Assembly (NCBI RefSeq): GCF_020497125.1
Contig: NC_059082.1
Coordinates: 22,404,965 to 22,468,964 of the forward strand
Direction of reading: 5' to 3'
DNA: 64,000 bases
Source of the DNA: Mauremys mutica
Taxonomy: Eukaryota > Chordata > Testudines > Geoemydidae
Shown here: positions 21,464-33,005 of the stretch, in pieces
How the letters are laid out: each line of letters begins with the position of its first letter
Numbering within the stretch: the first letter of the stretch is position 1
Program-made: the position numbers and the translations under genes
Notes under the pieces: model-generated
Databases searched by the model: none
What the model was told of the DNA's origin: nothing
What the model saw: only the letters and a program-made list of their open reading frames with translations

Positions 21464-22255
21464 GTATGGCCTACCGTTCTTTGTCCCTAGATGTATACAT
21501 TTATATTTAGCTGTTTTAAAATGCATATTGTTTGCCTGCCCCAAGTTTACCAAGTAATCCTGATTGCTCTGAATCAGCGACCTGTTCTTTTCATTATTTA
21601 CCACCCCCACCCACCCCCAGTTTTTGGGTCATCTGCAAACTTTATCAGTGATGGTTTTATGTTTTCTTCCAGGTCATTGAAAAAAATGTTAAATAGCATA
21701 CGGCCAAGAACCATTCCCTGTGGCATCCCACTTGAAACACATCCACTTTATGACAATTCCCTGTTTGCAATTATATTTTGAGGGCTATCTATTTTACTCC
21801 ATGTAATGCACCGTGTTAATTTTATATCATTCTAGTTTTTTAATCAAAATGTCATATGGCACCAAGTCAAATGCCTTATAGTTTCTAAGTATATTCCATA
21901 AACACTATTATCTTTGTCAACCAATCTTGTAATTTCATCAAAAAAAGGTATCAAGTTAGTTTGATGTGATCTATCAACAAAACCGTGTTGATTTATGTTA
22001 ATTACATTACCCTCCTTTAATTCTTTATTAATTGAGTCCCATATTAGCTGCTCCATTATTTTGCCCAGGGTTGATGTCAGGCCTACAAGCCTATAATTAC
22101 CTGAGTTATTCTTTTTACCTTTTTAAAAAAATGGCACAACATTAGCTTTCTTCCAGTCATCTGGAACTTTCCCAGGCTTATTGAAAATCAACGTTCATCA
22201 AATCAGCAAACTCCTCCACCAGCTCTTTTTCGGATCTCACATTTCCATATTGCTG
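21400..22255 (-). mobile_element. CR1 LINE, reverse transcriptase region (right piece of the split copy)
   Basis: This continues the CR1 interrupted at 14154. The minus strand encodes recognisable but broken RT. The frame at 22056-21844 reads MEQLIWDSINKEL... HGFVDRSHQTNLI... FFDEITRLVDK, the fingers/palm region of CR1 RT. Farther downstream (plus strand 21640-21760) lies the antisense of the block encoding the catalytic region. Stops and frameshifts are frequent. The 5' end of the LINE is absent beyond about 22255. Confidence 0.85.
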
Positions 22256-24232
22256 AACTGTACTTTTTCTGCATATGAAGTGCTGGAGATTATTAATATT
22301 TATATAATGCCCAAAGTCTGGAAGGTGCTGTACAGACAAAAGATGAAACTCCTGCTCCAAACAAGTTAGTCAAGCCTGCAGTTGGATCCAGGCATGAAGA
22401 CCCCTGTGATTGCACAGAGCCCCATTGACTTCATTGGGATCCAGAGTCCCATAGGGTCCACCTACGTGGATCAGATCACAAGATGGAGACATGACTTAAA
22501 TGAAGACAAGGTAATGGGATTGGGTGCTATAGTTTTTGGGTGCCCAACTTTGAGACACCAAAGATCTGAATTTCAGAAGTGCTAAGCTCTTTTGGGTCCC
22601 ATTGACCTCACCTGCAGTTGTGAATTGTCAACACTTCTGAAAAATCATACCTTGAGGCTTACTTGGGACTTAATGATGCATAGGTCTTATGCCCTCTGCA
22701 CAAAGGTGAATTTCATAGGCCACGTTTATAAGTATTAGGTGGGTAGCAGTGGGGTGGATTGGTCGCGGCACAGAAAAATGAGGTCATTTGGAATTGGGGT
22801 TGGACACGTGAAATATCTTTACAGTGTTGACGTGACCCAGGTTAATGGTGTTGGCAGGGTTTTGATGTTAAAAAGCTTAGATCACTGCCTTGGGCCGGTT
22901 GCAACTAGTCCGTGTCATTGTTCATCAGTTTTTAGGGCTTCAGAAGGGAACAAGGCAGATTAGGAGAAGCTTTTAACACAGAAAGTTCTTGTCTTTGTGC
23001 AGCTTTTTGGTTCTTGTGACCAGTCTCCATAGCAGGAAGCTATGCAGCTTTGGTTAAACCTGTTACATGTGACTTTATTATTGTATGTTAAACAGTTTCT
23101 GCAATAGTAGCAGCACTAAGCAGGTGTGAAATCTGCTGTTGTCAGATATCAAGCTGGTACGGTGCCAGTTTCTTCATGCATATGAGAGCTGCTCTTGCAG
23201 CTGAACAGCAGCTGGCAGCTTTCCTGCCTTGTCATGTGTGCTACAGCATTCTCTGACTGCCCCGTGAACTGATTCATGAGACCAAAATAATACACAGGGT
23301 TTATTAAGGACACTGATACATTGATATGATCATGGGGCACAGAGAAATCATATTCTGCATGCAGCTCTGAGTTGGGAGTCAAGTGTTGTTCATGCTACAT
23401 GTGAAGGAAATTCATACTGTGATCTAAGGGCCCTGGAAACAATGTATTAGAGTCTGTACAGAAACAATGATTGTCCAAAGCCATCCTGGGACAAGCTGAA
23501 CAGACGGTTTCAGCCAACATTTTAACAAGGGGATCTCACAAGATGTATTCCTTGTAACCGATGTCAAAGGGCAGGAGTGCCTGTACTGCGGCGTGGGGAG
23601 GTGAAGAAGTGGGGAATCTGTCCATCTGTTTTTCCAGTTCAGTACAAATCACGGGTGGCCCCATCACTGAGCAAACAAGCTTCTGTTCTGCTGCACTTTT
23701 GCTAGAACTATTTACACTTTGCTCCAAAAACATACCTTGAATATGTGCAGGGTTAGGAATGACCCACTGTTTATCATTTGAAGATGGCCAATAGGGCGAG
23801 GGGGGAAGAGATTTAAGATTTTTGAGCACTCTGGGCTATTCTTTCCTGGGAATATGTGGTGGTTTGTTTTTTGTGAGGTATTGGGTAAGAGGGGTTTCCT
23901 AGTTATCTATGGTGAACTACTTTCCATAGCAGGATATGTCATGTAAATCCTCCTTCCATGCTAAACCTGTCAAACTATTTGTTTATGAATGTTTGTTACT
24001 TACAAATTTAGCTCCTTTTTTAGTTATTGAGTCATTCCACTTTAGAACTCCTCACATTATCCAGTGCATATTCTTCCTTTCCTGTTTTCTTTTATGTAGT
24101 CCTATTTCTTTGACATTTCGTTCCCCAAAACTTATAGTGGGATCAAAGCTATACCCTGCTTTTTCACACTAGGTATCAGCTTTTGGTCTAAGTGTGTATT
24201 CACCAAATGGTTTAATCACATCCGTTCATTCC
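22256..24232. other. No gene seen; unique-looking sequence with short SINE-like pieces
   Basis: A short SINE-like tail (ggtgctgtacagacaaa) lies near 22320-22340. A palindromic-repeat piece of the same family as 9996-10046 lies near 22535-22640 (tttttgggtgcccaacttt). No exon is supported in the rest. Confidence 0.5.
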
Positions 24233-24530
24233 TGAATCATAAAATCATAGAAATGTAGGGCTGGATGGGACTTCAGGAGTTCATCTAGTCCATCCTCCCG
24301 CACTGCGGTAGGACTAAGTAAGCTAGACCATCCCTGACAGGTATTTGTCTAACCTGTTCTTAAAATCCTCCAGTGACGGGGCTTCCACAACCTCCCTTGG
24401 AAGCTTATTCCAGAGCTTAACTAACCTTATAGTTCAAAAGTTTTTCTTAATATCTAATCTGAATCTCCCTTGGTGTACACTAAACCGATTGCTTCCTGTC
24501 CTACCCCTACTCTGCTTTCCTCTATTTCCG
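24233..24530 (-). mobile_element. CR1 LINE 3' fragment
   Basis: The plus-strand text begins with aaaatcatagaaatgtaggg and continues through cttccacaacctcccttgga and ttccagagcttaac, all antisense CR1 3' sequence. The copy is 5'-truncated and has no coding capacity. It is a different subfamily from the copy at 826-1425. Confidence 0.8.
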
Positions 24531-25179
24531 TTAGTAACCAAAAACCAAGTTTTTTTCCTAACCTTTCTTCCTTCCACCATGCCCCACCCGTCCTGGCCTC
24601 AGTGGGTCAAGGGTTAACGTGATCCCGAGTCTCACTAATCATGACTGCCATTAACTGCTGGTATTTAGAGCAGCAGCCTTTTGCGACATGGACTATGATC
24701 TGTTTCCTTTCCTTGCTCTTCTGCTGGTCTGGCCTGTTCTCTTTCATTTTGATTTATAACAATACATGAGGGTGTGTTAATGGAAAAAACCTGGAAGGGA
24801 CAAATTGTGTATGCACAGACAGCTGCGCTCAGGAAGAGTATGCATCTAGCTGCTTCGATTTCCATGTACGTACTGTATAAGGGCTTAGAGGAGCAAGTGG
24901 AGCATGCATTTAATTTATAAATGTCCTTTCTAACCCATCACAATGTTGCTTGCTCTCTCTAGAGAATATGCCCTCAAGGGGCCCGTTGACGCAACAAAAA
25001 TAATGGTGGTCATCAGAGCTGATCTCATACTCCAAAAATAATCCGTCAAATAAATTATTCAGTGAACGTTGCTGTTGCTCATCACATAACGTATTAGACC
25101 AGCTTTGCTAACTGGTGCACTGTTATTTAGAAGCTTGCTAAAGAGGGTACTTAGAGATTTGCTTCTCCTAACTAACAGC
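24531..25179. other. No gene seen
   Basis: Unique-looking sequence. The short open frames have no recognisable domain. Confidence 0.5.
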
Positions 25180-25622
25180 TGTGGCAGAGTGCAGAGGCCT
25201 TGCCTGAACACCAGCCAGCAGAGCTAAATCCCCAGGTACATCTCTCTCAGGTGTACAGGGTGGAGCAGTGAAGTGGGGCTGGGGCTGGAGGTTGGGCAGG
25301 TGTTCAGAGCACTAACAGGATCCAATAGGGAGGAGCTGGTAAAGAGGCAGAGCTTCCCAACCAGTAGCTTAACGATAAGGCTGTGGCCAAAGGCAGGGAG
25401 GGTTATAAATGGCTCACCCTCACTTCAAAGTTGTGGGGAGGAAAGCCTCTGTGACGAAATAGTGTTTTGTTGTTGCTGGTCAAGCAGGCCCACAGAAGAA
25501 CCATGCGTTTGCCTATCAAAGTGAAGCAATTGTATCAAAGGACTCACTGTAGCAATAAACTTAACTGAGAGTCAAGCCACTGGTTTCTCTTTCCCTATGC
25601 AAAGGCTCTAACTGACTTCACA
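25180..25622 (+). mobile_element. Possible solo LTR
   Basis: The block starts TGTGGCAG and ends near ...TTCACA. A TATA-like box is at 25404-25410 (tataaat) and an AATAAA signal at 25554-25559. That promoter/poly(A) spacing of about 150 bases is what an LTR shows. No target duplication was found and no internal retroviral sequence adjoins it. An old non-LTR repeat, or a real promoter with a short exon, remains possible. Confidence 0.45.
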
Positions 25623-26174
25623 GGGAGCAGGGCGAGGCGCATAGAAATGAAGAACTGAATTCTCCCCTGCCTTGCCCTTGAATAGTCATTTATATCTCTG
25701 CAAAGTGGATACAGAATGCTACCATTCTGAGCTAACTGCAATATACACTCATCGTCATACAGAGGTAAATGTCAATAGAAGGTGTGAGCAGTGTTGTTGC
25801 CGTGTCCCAGGATATTAGATAATATATTACCTCACCACCTTGTCTCTCAAGGTATGAGGTAGTGAAGAGTGAGGACCCTAGCATCTGTGACCATTCTCGG
25901 TACCTAACTTGGGCAAAGGGAATGTTCCCCATCAATTTCTCCTGCCGTTTATGTTCTCGATTTGCCTGCTTGAAGTATGTGACCAAATATTCAATGATTA
26001 TTTTTGGCAAAAGAGTTGATTTTATATGAAAGAGCCACAGAGTTACGTCATACCACCAAAACATCATTCATAAATGTATTTTAACCTGGATAGTTGGCAT
26101 ATTACCTCCACCTGAAAGTACCATGTCACCATGGAGGCAATATTGGAGCTGCTCTGTAGTTCTAACGTAACTAT
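25623..26174. other. No gene seen
   Basis: Unique-looking sequence before the Penelope insertion. Nothing recognisable. Confidence 0.5.
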
Positions 26175-26211
26175 GGTAAGATCAGAGGGGTAGCCGTGTT
26201 AGTCTGGATCT

Positions 26212-26395
26212 GTAAAAGCAGCAAAGAGTCCTGTGGCACCTTATAGACTAATAGACGTATTGGAGCATGAGCTTTCGTGGGTGAATACCCACTTCGTCGG
26301 ATGCATGTAGTGGAAATTTCCAGGGGCAGGTATATATATGCAAGCAAGAAGCAGGCTAAAGATAACGAGGTTAGTTCAATCAGGGAGGATGAGGC
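26212..26395 (-). repeat. Penelope inverted arm, left
   Basis: Near-perfect reverse complement of 27212-27397. It contains the minus-strand ribozyme-like motif, but with CCGACGAAG in place of CTGACGAAG (about 26300-26292). Confidence 0.93.
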
Positions 26396-27231
26396 AGATG
26401 CGCATCTGCTCCAACCCCTCAGACAGAGACCAACACTTACAAAATCTTCACCAAGCATTCTCAAAACTACAATACCCGCACGAGGAAATAAGGAAACAGA
26501 TCAACAGAGCCAGACGTGTATCCAGAAGCCTCGTACTGCAAGACAAATGCAAGAAAGAAACCAGCAGAACTCCACTGGCCATCACATACAGTCCCCAGCT
26601 AAAACCTCTCCAAAGCATCATCAGGGATCTACAACCCATCCTGGACAATGATCCCTCACTTTCACAGGCCTTGGGTGGCAGGCCAGTCCTTGCCCACAGA
26701 CAACCTGCCAACCTGAAGCATATTCTCACCAATAACTGCACACTGCACCATAGTAACTCTAACTCAGGAACCAATCCATGCAACAAACCTTGATGCCAAC
26801 TCTGCCCACATATCTACACCAGCGACACCATCACAGGACCTAACCAGATCAACCACACCATCACTGGTTCATTCACTTGCACGTCCACCAATGTAATATA
26901 TGCCAGCAATGCCCCTCTGCTATGTACATCGGCCAAACTGGACAGTCCCTATGGAAAAGGATAAATGGACACAAATCAGATATTAGGAATGGCAATATAC
27001 AAAAACCTGTAGGAGAACTCTTCAACCTCCCTGGACACACAATAGCAGATTTAAAAGTAGCCATCTTGCAGCAAAAAAAACGTCAGGACCAGACTTCAAA
27101 GAGAAACTGCTGAGCTCCAGTTCATCTGCAAATTTGACACCATCAGCTCAGGATTAAACAAAGACTGTGAATGGCTAGTCTTGGTTTTCACACCTCAGCT
27201 GCTAGAAGAGGGCCTCATCCTCCCTGATTGA
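26338..27231 (+). pseudogene. Penelope ORF, C-terminal part with GIY-YIG endonuclease, broken
   Basis: The open frame from 26338 translates to a linker-like region (...INRARR..., ...PLQSIIRDLQPIL..., RPVLAHRQPANLKHIL, NSGTNPCNKP), typical of the part between Penelope RT and its nuclease. A TGA stop at 26791-26793 follows NKP. The expected continuation, with a CQLCPH zinc-binding-type cluster, is readable downstream in the same frame. The frame then shifts near 26905-26915. The GIY-YIG domain is read from about 26905 (CQQCPSAMYIGQTGQS; YIG codons 26925-26933) with a basic KRINGHKSD segment. A second frameshift near 27080-27110 precedes the C-terminus, which can be followed to LILPD and TGA at 27229-27231. 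The nuclease would nick target DNA to prime reverse transcription. One stop and two shifts make this copy inactive. Confidence 0.85.
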
Positions 27232-27397
27232 ACTAACCTCGTTATCTTTAGCCTGCTTCTTGCTTGCATATATATATACCTGCCCCTGGAAATTTCCACT
27301 ACGTGCATCCGACGAAGTGGGTATTCACCCACGAAAGCTCATGCTCCAATACGTCTATTAGTCTATAAGGTGCCACAGGACTCTTTGCTGCTTTTAC
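27212..27397 (+). repeat. Penelope inverted arm, right
   Basis: Reverse complement of 26212-26395. The ribozyme-like motif is on the plus strand at about 27309-27347. Confidence 0.93.
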
Positions 27398-27406
27398 GGT
27401 AAGATC

Positions 27407-29690
27407 CGTGTTCATTATATGCTGCATAAATGCTGGCTGGGTACGTTAAAGCAGCCCTGAGTCAGATCCAGCCTATCAGATTTGTGCAGCTTTCAGGGTA
27501 TCTGTAGGCTGGGTGTGGGGCCTGAACCCCCAGTTAATTCCAAAGACCCAAAGGAAATTTTGCAAGGAGAACCTGTGAAATTTCCTGTACCGATGTTAGT
27601 CTTTCCTGTGTAGAAGACCATCTGTGTGTGTGTTGCTGGCTCAGGTGAGTTTTGTCACTGAATTCTTAGCCTTAATCAAAGCATATTGAATTGTAGGGAC
27701 CCTGTGTGAAATCCTGTGCACTTGAAAATCCCTTATCTGCCATTCACCCTGAATCCACTATCACCCACGTGATTTTGAATGGGTTTCCATGGCAGTGGCA
27801 TCTGGCCTTCCATGGTGGTGATTTCACAGACTGCTCACAGCTATATAATATCCTAACCTGGATTCTTTTTAGTGCTCCTGGGTGTTTACCTAAGGGGCAC
27901 TTAGACAAGGACGTGGACGCATCCTCATGTTTAGAGGTTTCTTTTCTTTTTTTTTTAAAGTAGAACTGTTTGTCTCAGACGTGATTTCTGCTGAATGGAC
28001 TCTAAAAGTATTAGGCATGGCCCATCATCTTGGTAGTGTACTGGGACTATGACTTACGATTAACTTCTAAGATCGGACCCTGGCTTCAGGATAGTTTTTC
28101 CTCTCCTTTTTAGCAGCTGAGTAATTTATTCTCTGTAAGTAAAATGACCCAGCTGTGGCTTTGCTAGTCTGGGAGAGGCAGCGTCAAAAGCAAAGCCAGG
28201 CATTTCACTGCCTTTCTCTATAGGTAAAGCATTTTTATGACATGAAAATAGGATGAAACCTGCTGCATTTGCACCCTGATCTTTAAACAGTACTGACAGT
28301 GTGATATTGAGATGCCATACCAGATAGGTTAGTCACAGGTAACCTAATCCAGCAATAGTGAAGGGGAACTGACTTGAAAATGAGAAGGTCATGCTGAATT
28401 GCTTCTCTTGTTTCCCAGCCTGAAATGGGGTTCTAACCTCAGGCTCTGAGTCCCAATGTGCATCCCTTCAAGACCCAACTAAAGCTAAAATTAAGCCTCT
28501 CTGGTAAATATTTATAGTAGACAGTGTCAGATTCTAATCCTCAGCAGGTCCTATTGCTCACACCTCTCTCATTGCTCTACCCGTGCTCTGAAATGGGTAG
28601 GTGTCTTATTTTCGCAGAAGGGGGAAAGAATAATAGCACTATAAATAAAATCAACTGTAGTTAGGTCACTACTTTGGAGACTAAAGTTGCATCAGCAAAA
28701 AGCTAACAGGGAAATGGAAAACTAGTAGAAGGTAATCTTTGTGGAAAGGATACTTGAATTGTGCAGTGATTCATCATAGCAACAATCAAGTTTAAATTCT
28801 TGTGCATGCCGTTCATTTGGGTAACTGATGCAGGATTTGTACTGGCTAATTGTGCAGTTGTGCCAGAGCTTTCGTCAGAGATGTCTAGATCATGGGCTTT
28901 TACTTAGCAATGCTTCCTTTTCCCCGCATGAAAAAACAAAGCTGCCACAAGATGCAAAAATTCAAAACTAATTATTAGTTTGTTTGCATGTTGTTGGCCA
29001 CAACATCACTGAACATTCTCCTAACCTTTCATTTGTGTCAGATTCTTCTATATATACACAGGGAAAACCAGGGTTTTCTCATTGCTCGCTTTTTGGGGTG
29101 TTTTGCTTTGGTGGCAGTAAGGAAAACTGCACAAACAAAAGTCCTCCAGTGAGAGTACAGTGTGTGTGCTTCCTCTGTAACAGGCAGCAGCAATTCTGAG
29201 AACCGAAGGGCTGCACATGGGAGAGTGCATAGAAAACCAAGGGGTCACAGTTTCATAGCTGCATTCTCCACAACTTCTCTCAAAAGCAGCAGGGATAAAC
29301 TGCCACCTCTTGGGCCAGGGGGCTGGTTCAAGCACTCTTTGCAGAAACCACCTGTTAAGTGGTGTGATCATTCCCCTGACAATGGAGGGGAACCAGGTTG
29401 GGCACAGCTGGAGCCAGAAATACAGAAGGAGGAAGCAGCTGCTCTGGAACATGCCTTTTACCCCATTAGAAATCCTGCAGCAGCCCTGTGCTTCTGTGAA
29501 TTGAGGGTCGGGGTAGATGGAGCTGTTCTCCAAGCAGAATGGGGAGGAGGAAACTGCCAGTTAAGCTCCTTTTATTTTTCCCTATGGGGTTTTATACACA
29601 AAGGGATGCAACTTTCATACAGATGACTCATGTCTGAGGAAAACCGACTCACTTCCAATTGTAGAAACTAAAGGAATTAACAGAAGATGA
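27407..29690. other. No gene seen; unique-looking sequence
   Basis: The open frames at 29162-29626 (plus) and 29533-29048 (minus) overlap antisense to each other. They have no recognisable domain and are treated as chance. Confidence 0.45.
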
Positions 29691-29790
29691 TTTGGGGCGT
29701 CTCATCCTGGTATAAATCAGAAGCAACTCCACTCAAATCAATGGCATTACTCTAGTGTGAGACTGGAGCAAGGGGAGTATCAGGCCTGTC
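29690..29790. repeat. Palindromic short interspersed repeat
   Basis: The text tggtataaatcagaagcaac...tcaaatcaatggcattactctagtgtgag matches a repeat with self-complementary halves that I remember as common in turtles and archosaurs. Its class is not certain. Confidence 0.5.
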
Positions 29791-31058
29791 ATCTGTTCTG
29801 TTTGCCCTGTGCTACTCTAGCTGGGGTTCTGTACCTTGGCTCCTCAGTTTCAATATACAGCTAACCTCCAGCTTTCACAAGCCCAAGGAACATTCCAACA
29901 TCCCAAGCTGCTTAACACCCAGCTGCTAGAAATGCTCCTTAGCCAGCATTTAACAATAAAGTAACAAAAATGCCTTGGTGTAAAAGCAAAATAAAACCCA
30001 CAGCATGCTGGGTTAATCCCAAAGCCCTTCCTCAGACAAACTCCCTTTGACTTGCCTGGGAGTGGTATTAGGGAACTAGCCTGAAACCGTGTTCTGCCGG
30101 TGACTACCCTGTGCATAATTTTTGATCGTCAAGAAATGTATTTAGCAAAGACCGTGCCCCTTAAATATCAAACAGCTGAAAGGTTTGCTGTGTCAGCGCT
30201 GATGTTCTTCTGACATTAAGGATGCAGAATTTGCTGTTATACTGTAGCAAAAAAACCCTAATAGTAAGAGAGAGCGCATCACAGGTGAACCACAGGGAAA
30301 GCTTTCTTTCCTCATTTATAAACAAATCCTATCTCTTTACTAATTGGTCTTCAGAGGGGACAGCAGGATGAGCAAACTTTGCTGTAGAGGCTCAACATTT
30401 CATTTGTTGTAACTGAAAATAGCAAAGGCTCGCTCGCTCTTTCTTTCTTTCTTCCTGTTTTTAGGTGCTCGTGTTTTCTGCAGTCTTATGTCCCTCATCT
30501 CAAGTTGTAGGGTTGTTCTGTGCTTTTACTTTCCATGGGAGTTCTGAATTGATTTTTATTTTTATAAATAAACCCATCTCTTAGCGTTTGGCAGACCAAA
30601 TATCATTACAAAGAGCAGTTATGCTGCAGGCTTTGGTAGATGCAGCCAGTGGATTATTGCATTAATCATAGCAAGGGTCAAGAAAATGGAATTTCTCAGA
30701 TTAGTCAGCAAAAGAGAATTTGCTGAGAGTTCAGTTAAAATCTTTTTCTGCCTCCCTTCCCATCTCTGCTGGCCTTCCTTATGGCTCCTTTCTCAGCCTG
30801 ATCCTGTTTTCACTTTACATGTTACTCCTAGGCAACCTCATTCCTTCATCTCCCATTTCTAGGCAGCCAGATCTGACATCTACCTTTCTGTTCCTGATTT
30901 CTCCATTTCTTCACAGTTGAACTCCTCCTAACTGCTTTTCCAACATATCAGGCTGGATGTCCCGCCACCAAAGTCCCACTGACTTGCAGTAGAACTTGCG
31001 TGCTTTTGAAAATTATCCCCTTGATCACATTACCTGCTAAGTGCATATGCAGTCTCAC
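29791..31058. other. No gene seen
   Basis: Unique-looking sequence. A CT-rich tract lies near 30427-30460. Confidence 0.5.
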
Positions 31059-31059
31059 C

Positions 31060-31183
31060 TAGGGTGACCAGACAGCAAGTGTAAAAAATTGGGACAGGGA
31101 GTGGGGGGTAATAGGAGTCTATATGAGAAAAAGACCCAAAAATCGGGACTGTCCCTATAAAATCGGGACATCTGGTCACCCTA
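31060..31183. mobile_element. Short MITE with TA target duplication
   Basis: The inverted ends ctagggtgaccaga (31059-31072) and tctggtcaccctag (31171-31184) are perfect complements and enclose about 100 bases. Both ends abut TA (31060-31061 and 31182-31183), as in Tc1/mariner-type insertions. It carries no coding sequence. Confidence 0.85.
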
Positions 31184-31589
31184 GTCTCATCAGTCATGTA
31201 GAAAAAGATTACTTCCTCTCTGCTCTGTGATACCTCTGTTCAAAATTACACTGGTTGTTTTTTTCCCTGCTGTTATTGAATATTCATCTCATTTGCTGCC
31301 CATTAACACTCTGAGGTTTCCTTCAGCATTACTTCTTTCCAGGTTTTCTCCTAATAAATAACTGTTTTTCAGTTATTTTTCCAAGATATATTGTATTAGC
31401 TTTTTTTTGCCTTAGATGACTCTCATTTAATTTCCTGCCTCTATGGCTAACCACAGTCCCCAGTTTATTATCCTCTTGTTCTTCATGTTATCTTCTGTTT
31501 TAGTATCATCTGAGGATCTTTGAACACACTTGGGAGGGCTCATTAACTTGCAATGTCAGTGGGAAAGTGAAACTCTTCCAACATCTCTC

Positions 31590-31930
31590 CAATGCAATGG
31601 AAAGATTTTTGTGGAGCGCCATTGGACTAGTAAAATAGGGAAGCAAATTCCAGAGTTTGAGAGCCCCTGCCAGATTTTCAAACCTAAGGTCTGTTAACAA
31701 GAGTGCCCCTGACTATTCTCAACTGTCACAACACTACAAGAGAGAGGGAGAACTGATCTTTCAGGTAGCCAGGACCCAAACTTACAGAGGGCTCAATAGA
31801 TTAATGGCAACGTATTCAGTTGCTCTTAGAAGAAGATGGGAAGGGAATGCAGTCTTTGGAAAATTAGGCTGATGTGTTTCTTGTGGCTAACTCCTTCAAG
31901 CAATTGGGTAGCTGGGTTCTACACCCAAGG
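31590..31930. repeat. Old interspersed repeat, possibly L2-like
   Basis: The plus strand (ttccagagtttgagagcccctg..., gtagccaggacccaaactt, ctgggttctacaccca) resembles antisense of L2/CR1-type LINE sequence, heavily decayed. The assignment is tentative. Confidence 0.3.
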
Positions 31931-31977
31931 CAGGAATGTTAACCAAGCTTTTGGTAATAGTTTTATTAGACTGATTC

Positions 31978-32232
31978 TGAGGGTATGTCTACACAGCAAA
32001 TCCTGTGCATAGGCTACTCTACCTGGCCTAGCTTGAATCCAGCTACCAGCAGTGAAGATTGCAGAGTGGGTTTCAGAGCAGGCTAGCGTGCTGAACATGT
32101 ATCCGGGGTCCATGCTAGATGCACACTGCCTGTGCTGCTCTGGCATCACTGTTGTTACCTGTGCTAGCTAGATTCAAGCTAGCTCAGATAAGCAAGCTTG
32201 TGCGCAGCATCTGCTGTGTGGACCTACCCTAA
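31978..32232. mobile_element. MITE-like element with GGGTATGTCTACACAGC ends
   Basis: The left end tgagggtatgtctacacagc (31978-31997) is the imperfect complement of the right end gctgtgtggacctaccctaa (about 32213-32232). It has no coding capacity. Elements with this type of end (related examples near 39945 and 52532) look like non-autonomous DNA transposons. No clear target duplication was seen. Confidence 0.65.
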
Positions 32233-32997
32233 GAAGTATGCACAGCTACCATTTAAGGCTCAGAGAGACCTGCATAGTTTGATCCAAAGGAAATCTAAAC
32301 ATTTCCCCAGCAAAAGAATCCAATGCTGAAATAAACCCATCTAGCAGTTCTTTGATTACTGCTTTACTATGTGCAGATAGTAAATGGGATATATTTAGGG
32401 TTCTGACTATATTTAGTTTACCATGCTTAAACATCTGACAACCAAAAGGCCTGGATTGCCAGGATTTTGTCTGGCTTTAGGGAGTATCAATAATAGATAG
32501 AAATTGCACCCTAAATCTTTCTCTTCTGTAAGCTGTGTTTGGGCTACATAAACAAAGAGGGATTGTTTCCATTGGCGTTTATGTCATCATCATTCTGTCT
32601 ATGCTGCTTTTCTTTTGTTTTCCCTCTGTAATGTTGTGAGCTCTTTGAGACAAGAGAGGAAACAAATAGCTTCTCTTTGCTGCAAACCTAAAGAAGCAGC
32701 AACCATATGGGGAATATAACTGGACAAAAGGACACTCTGAAATATGTTCTCTGTATTCCCAGCAAAAGCCAAGGGGCTTTGACCAATTCACGAGTAGGGC
32801 TGCAGGTAGGAATGTGAGTCAGTCATAATATAACAATGAACACTGCCACCCAGTACCTAGAGACTTTGGATCAGTTTGGTGTTTATTTTTATGCTACTTT
32901 CCTCTCCATATATAGTGCCATTGTATCCCTTGAATTCTCTCTTGAATTATTACCCAATCTGCTAGCCACGTGATATGTGCTGGCTGCAGCATGCTGC
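32233..32997. other. No gene seen
   Basis: Unique-looking sequence. Confidence 0.5.
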
Positions 32998-33005
32998 ATG
33001 GTTAC

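Larger units (their letters stand above)
26184..27397 (+). mobile_element. Penelope-like retroelement with inverted arms, 9-bp target duplication
   Basis: Exact direct repeats ggtaagatc at 26175-26183 and 27398-27406 flank the element. Its ends are inverted copies of each other: 26212-26395 (184 bp) against 27212-27397 (186 bp). They differ by one substitution and one TA dinucleotide as read by eye. The left end has 28 further bases (26184-26211) that the right end lacks. Between the arms is the 3' part of a Penelope ORF ending in a GIY-YIG endonuclease. The reverse transcriptase core is missing, so the copy is 5'-truncated. Penelope-like elements commonly carry terminal repeats in direct or inverted orientation and integrate by target-primed reverse transcription with their own GIY-YIG nuclease. 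Confidence 0.92.

Noticed and set aside
26448..26786. Minus-strand 112-codon frame in the Penelope element
   Set aside because: Antisense to the Penelope ORF. The plus strand carries the recognisable motifs.
29048..29626. Two overlapping open frames of about 150-160 codons on opposite strands
   Set aside because: Neither has a recognisable motif. Both being open at once is expected from composition.
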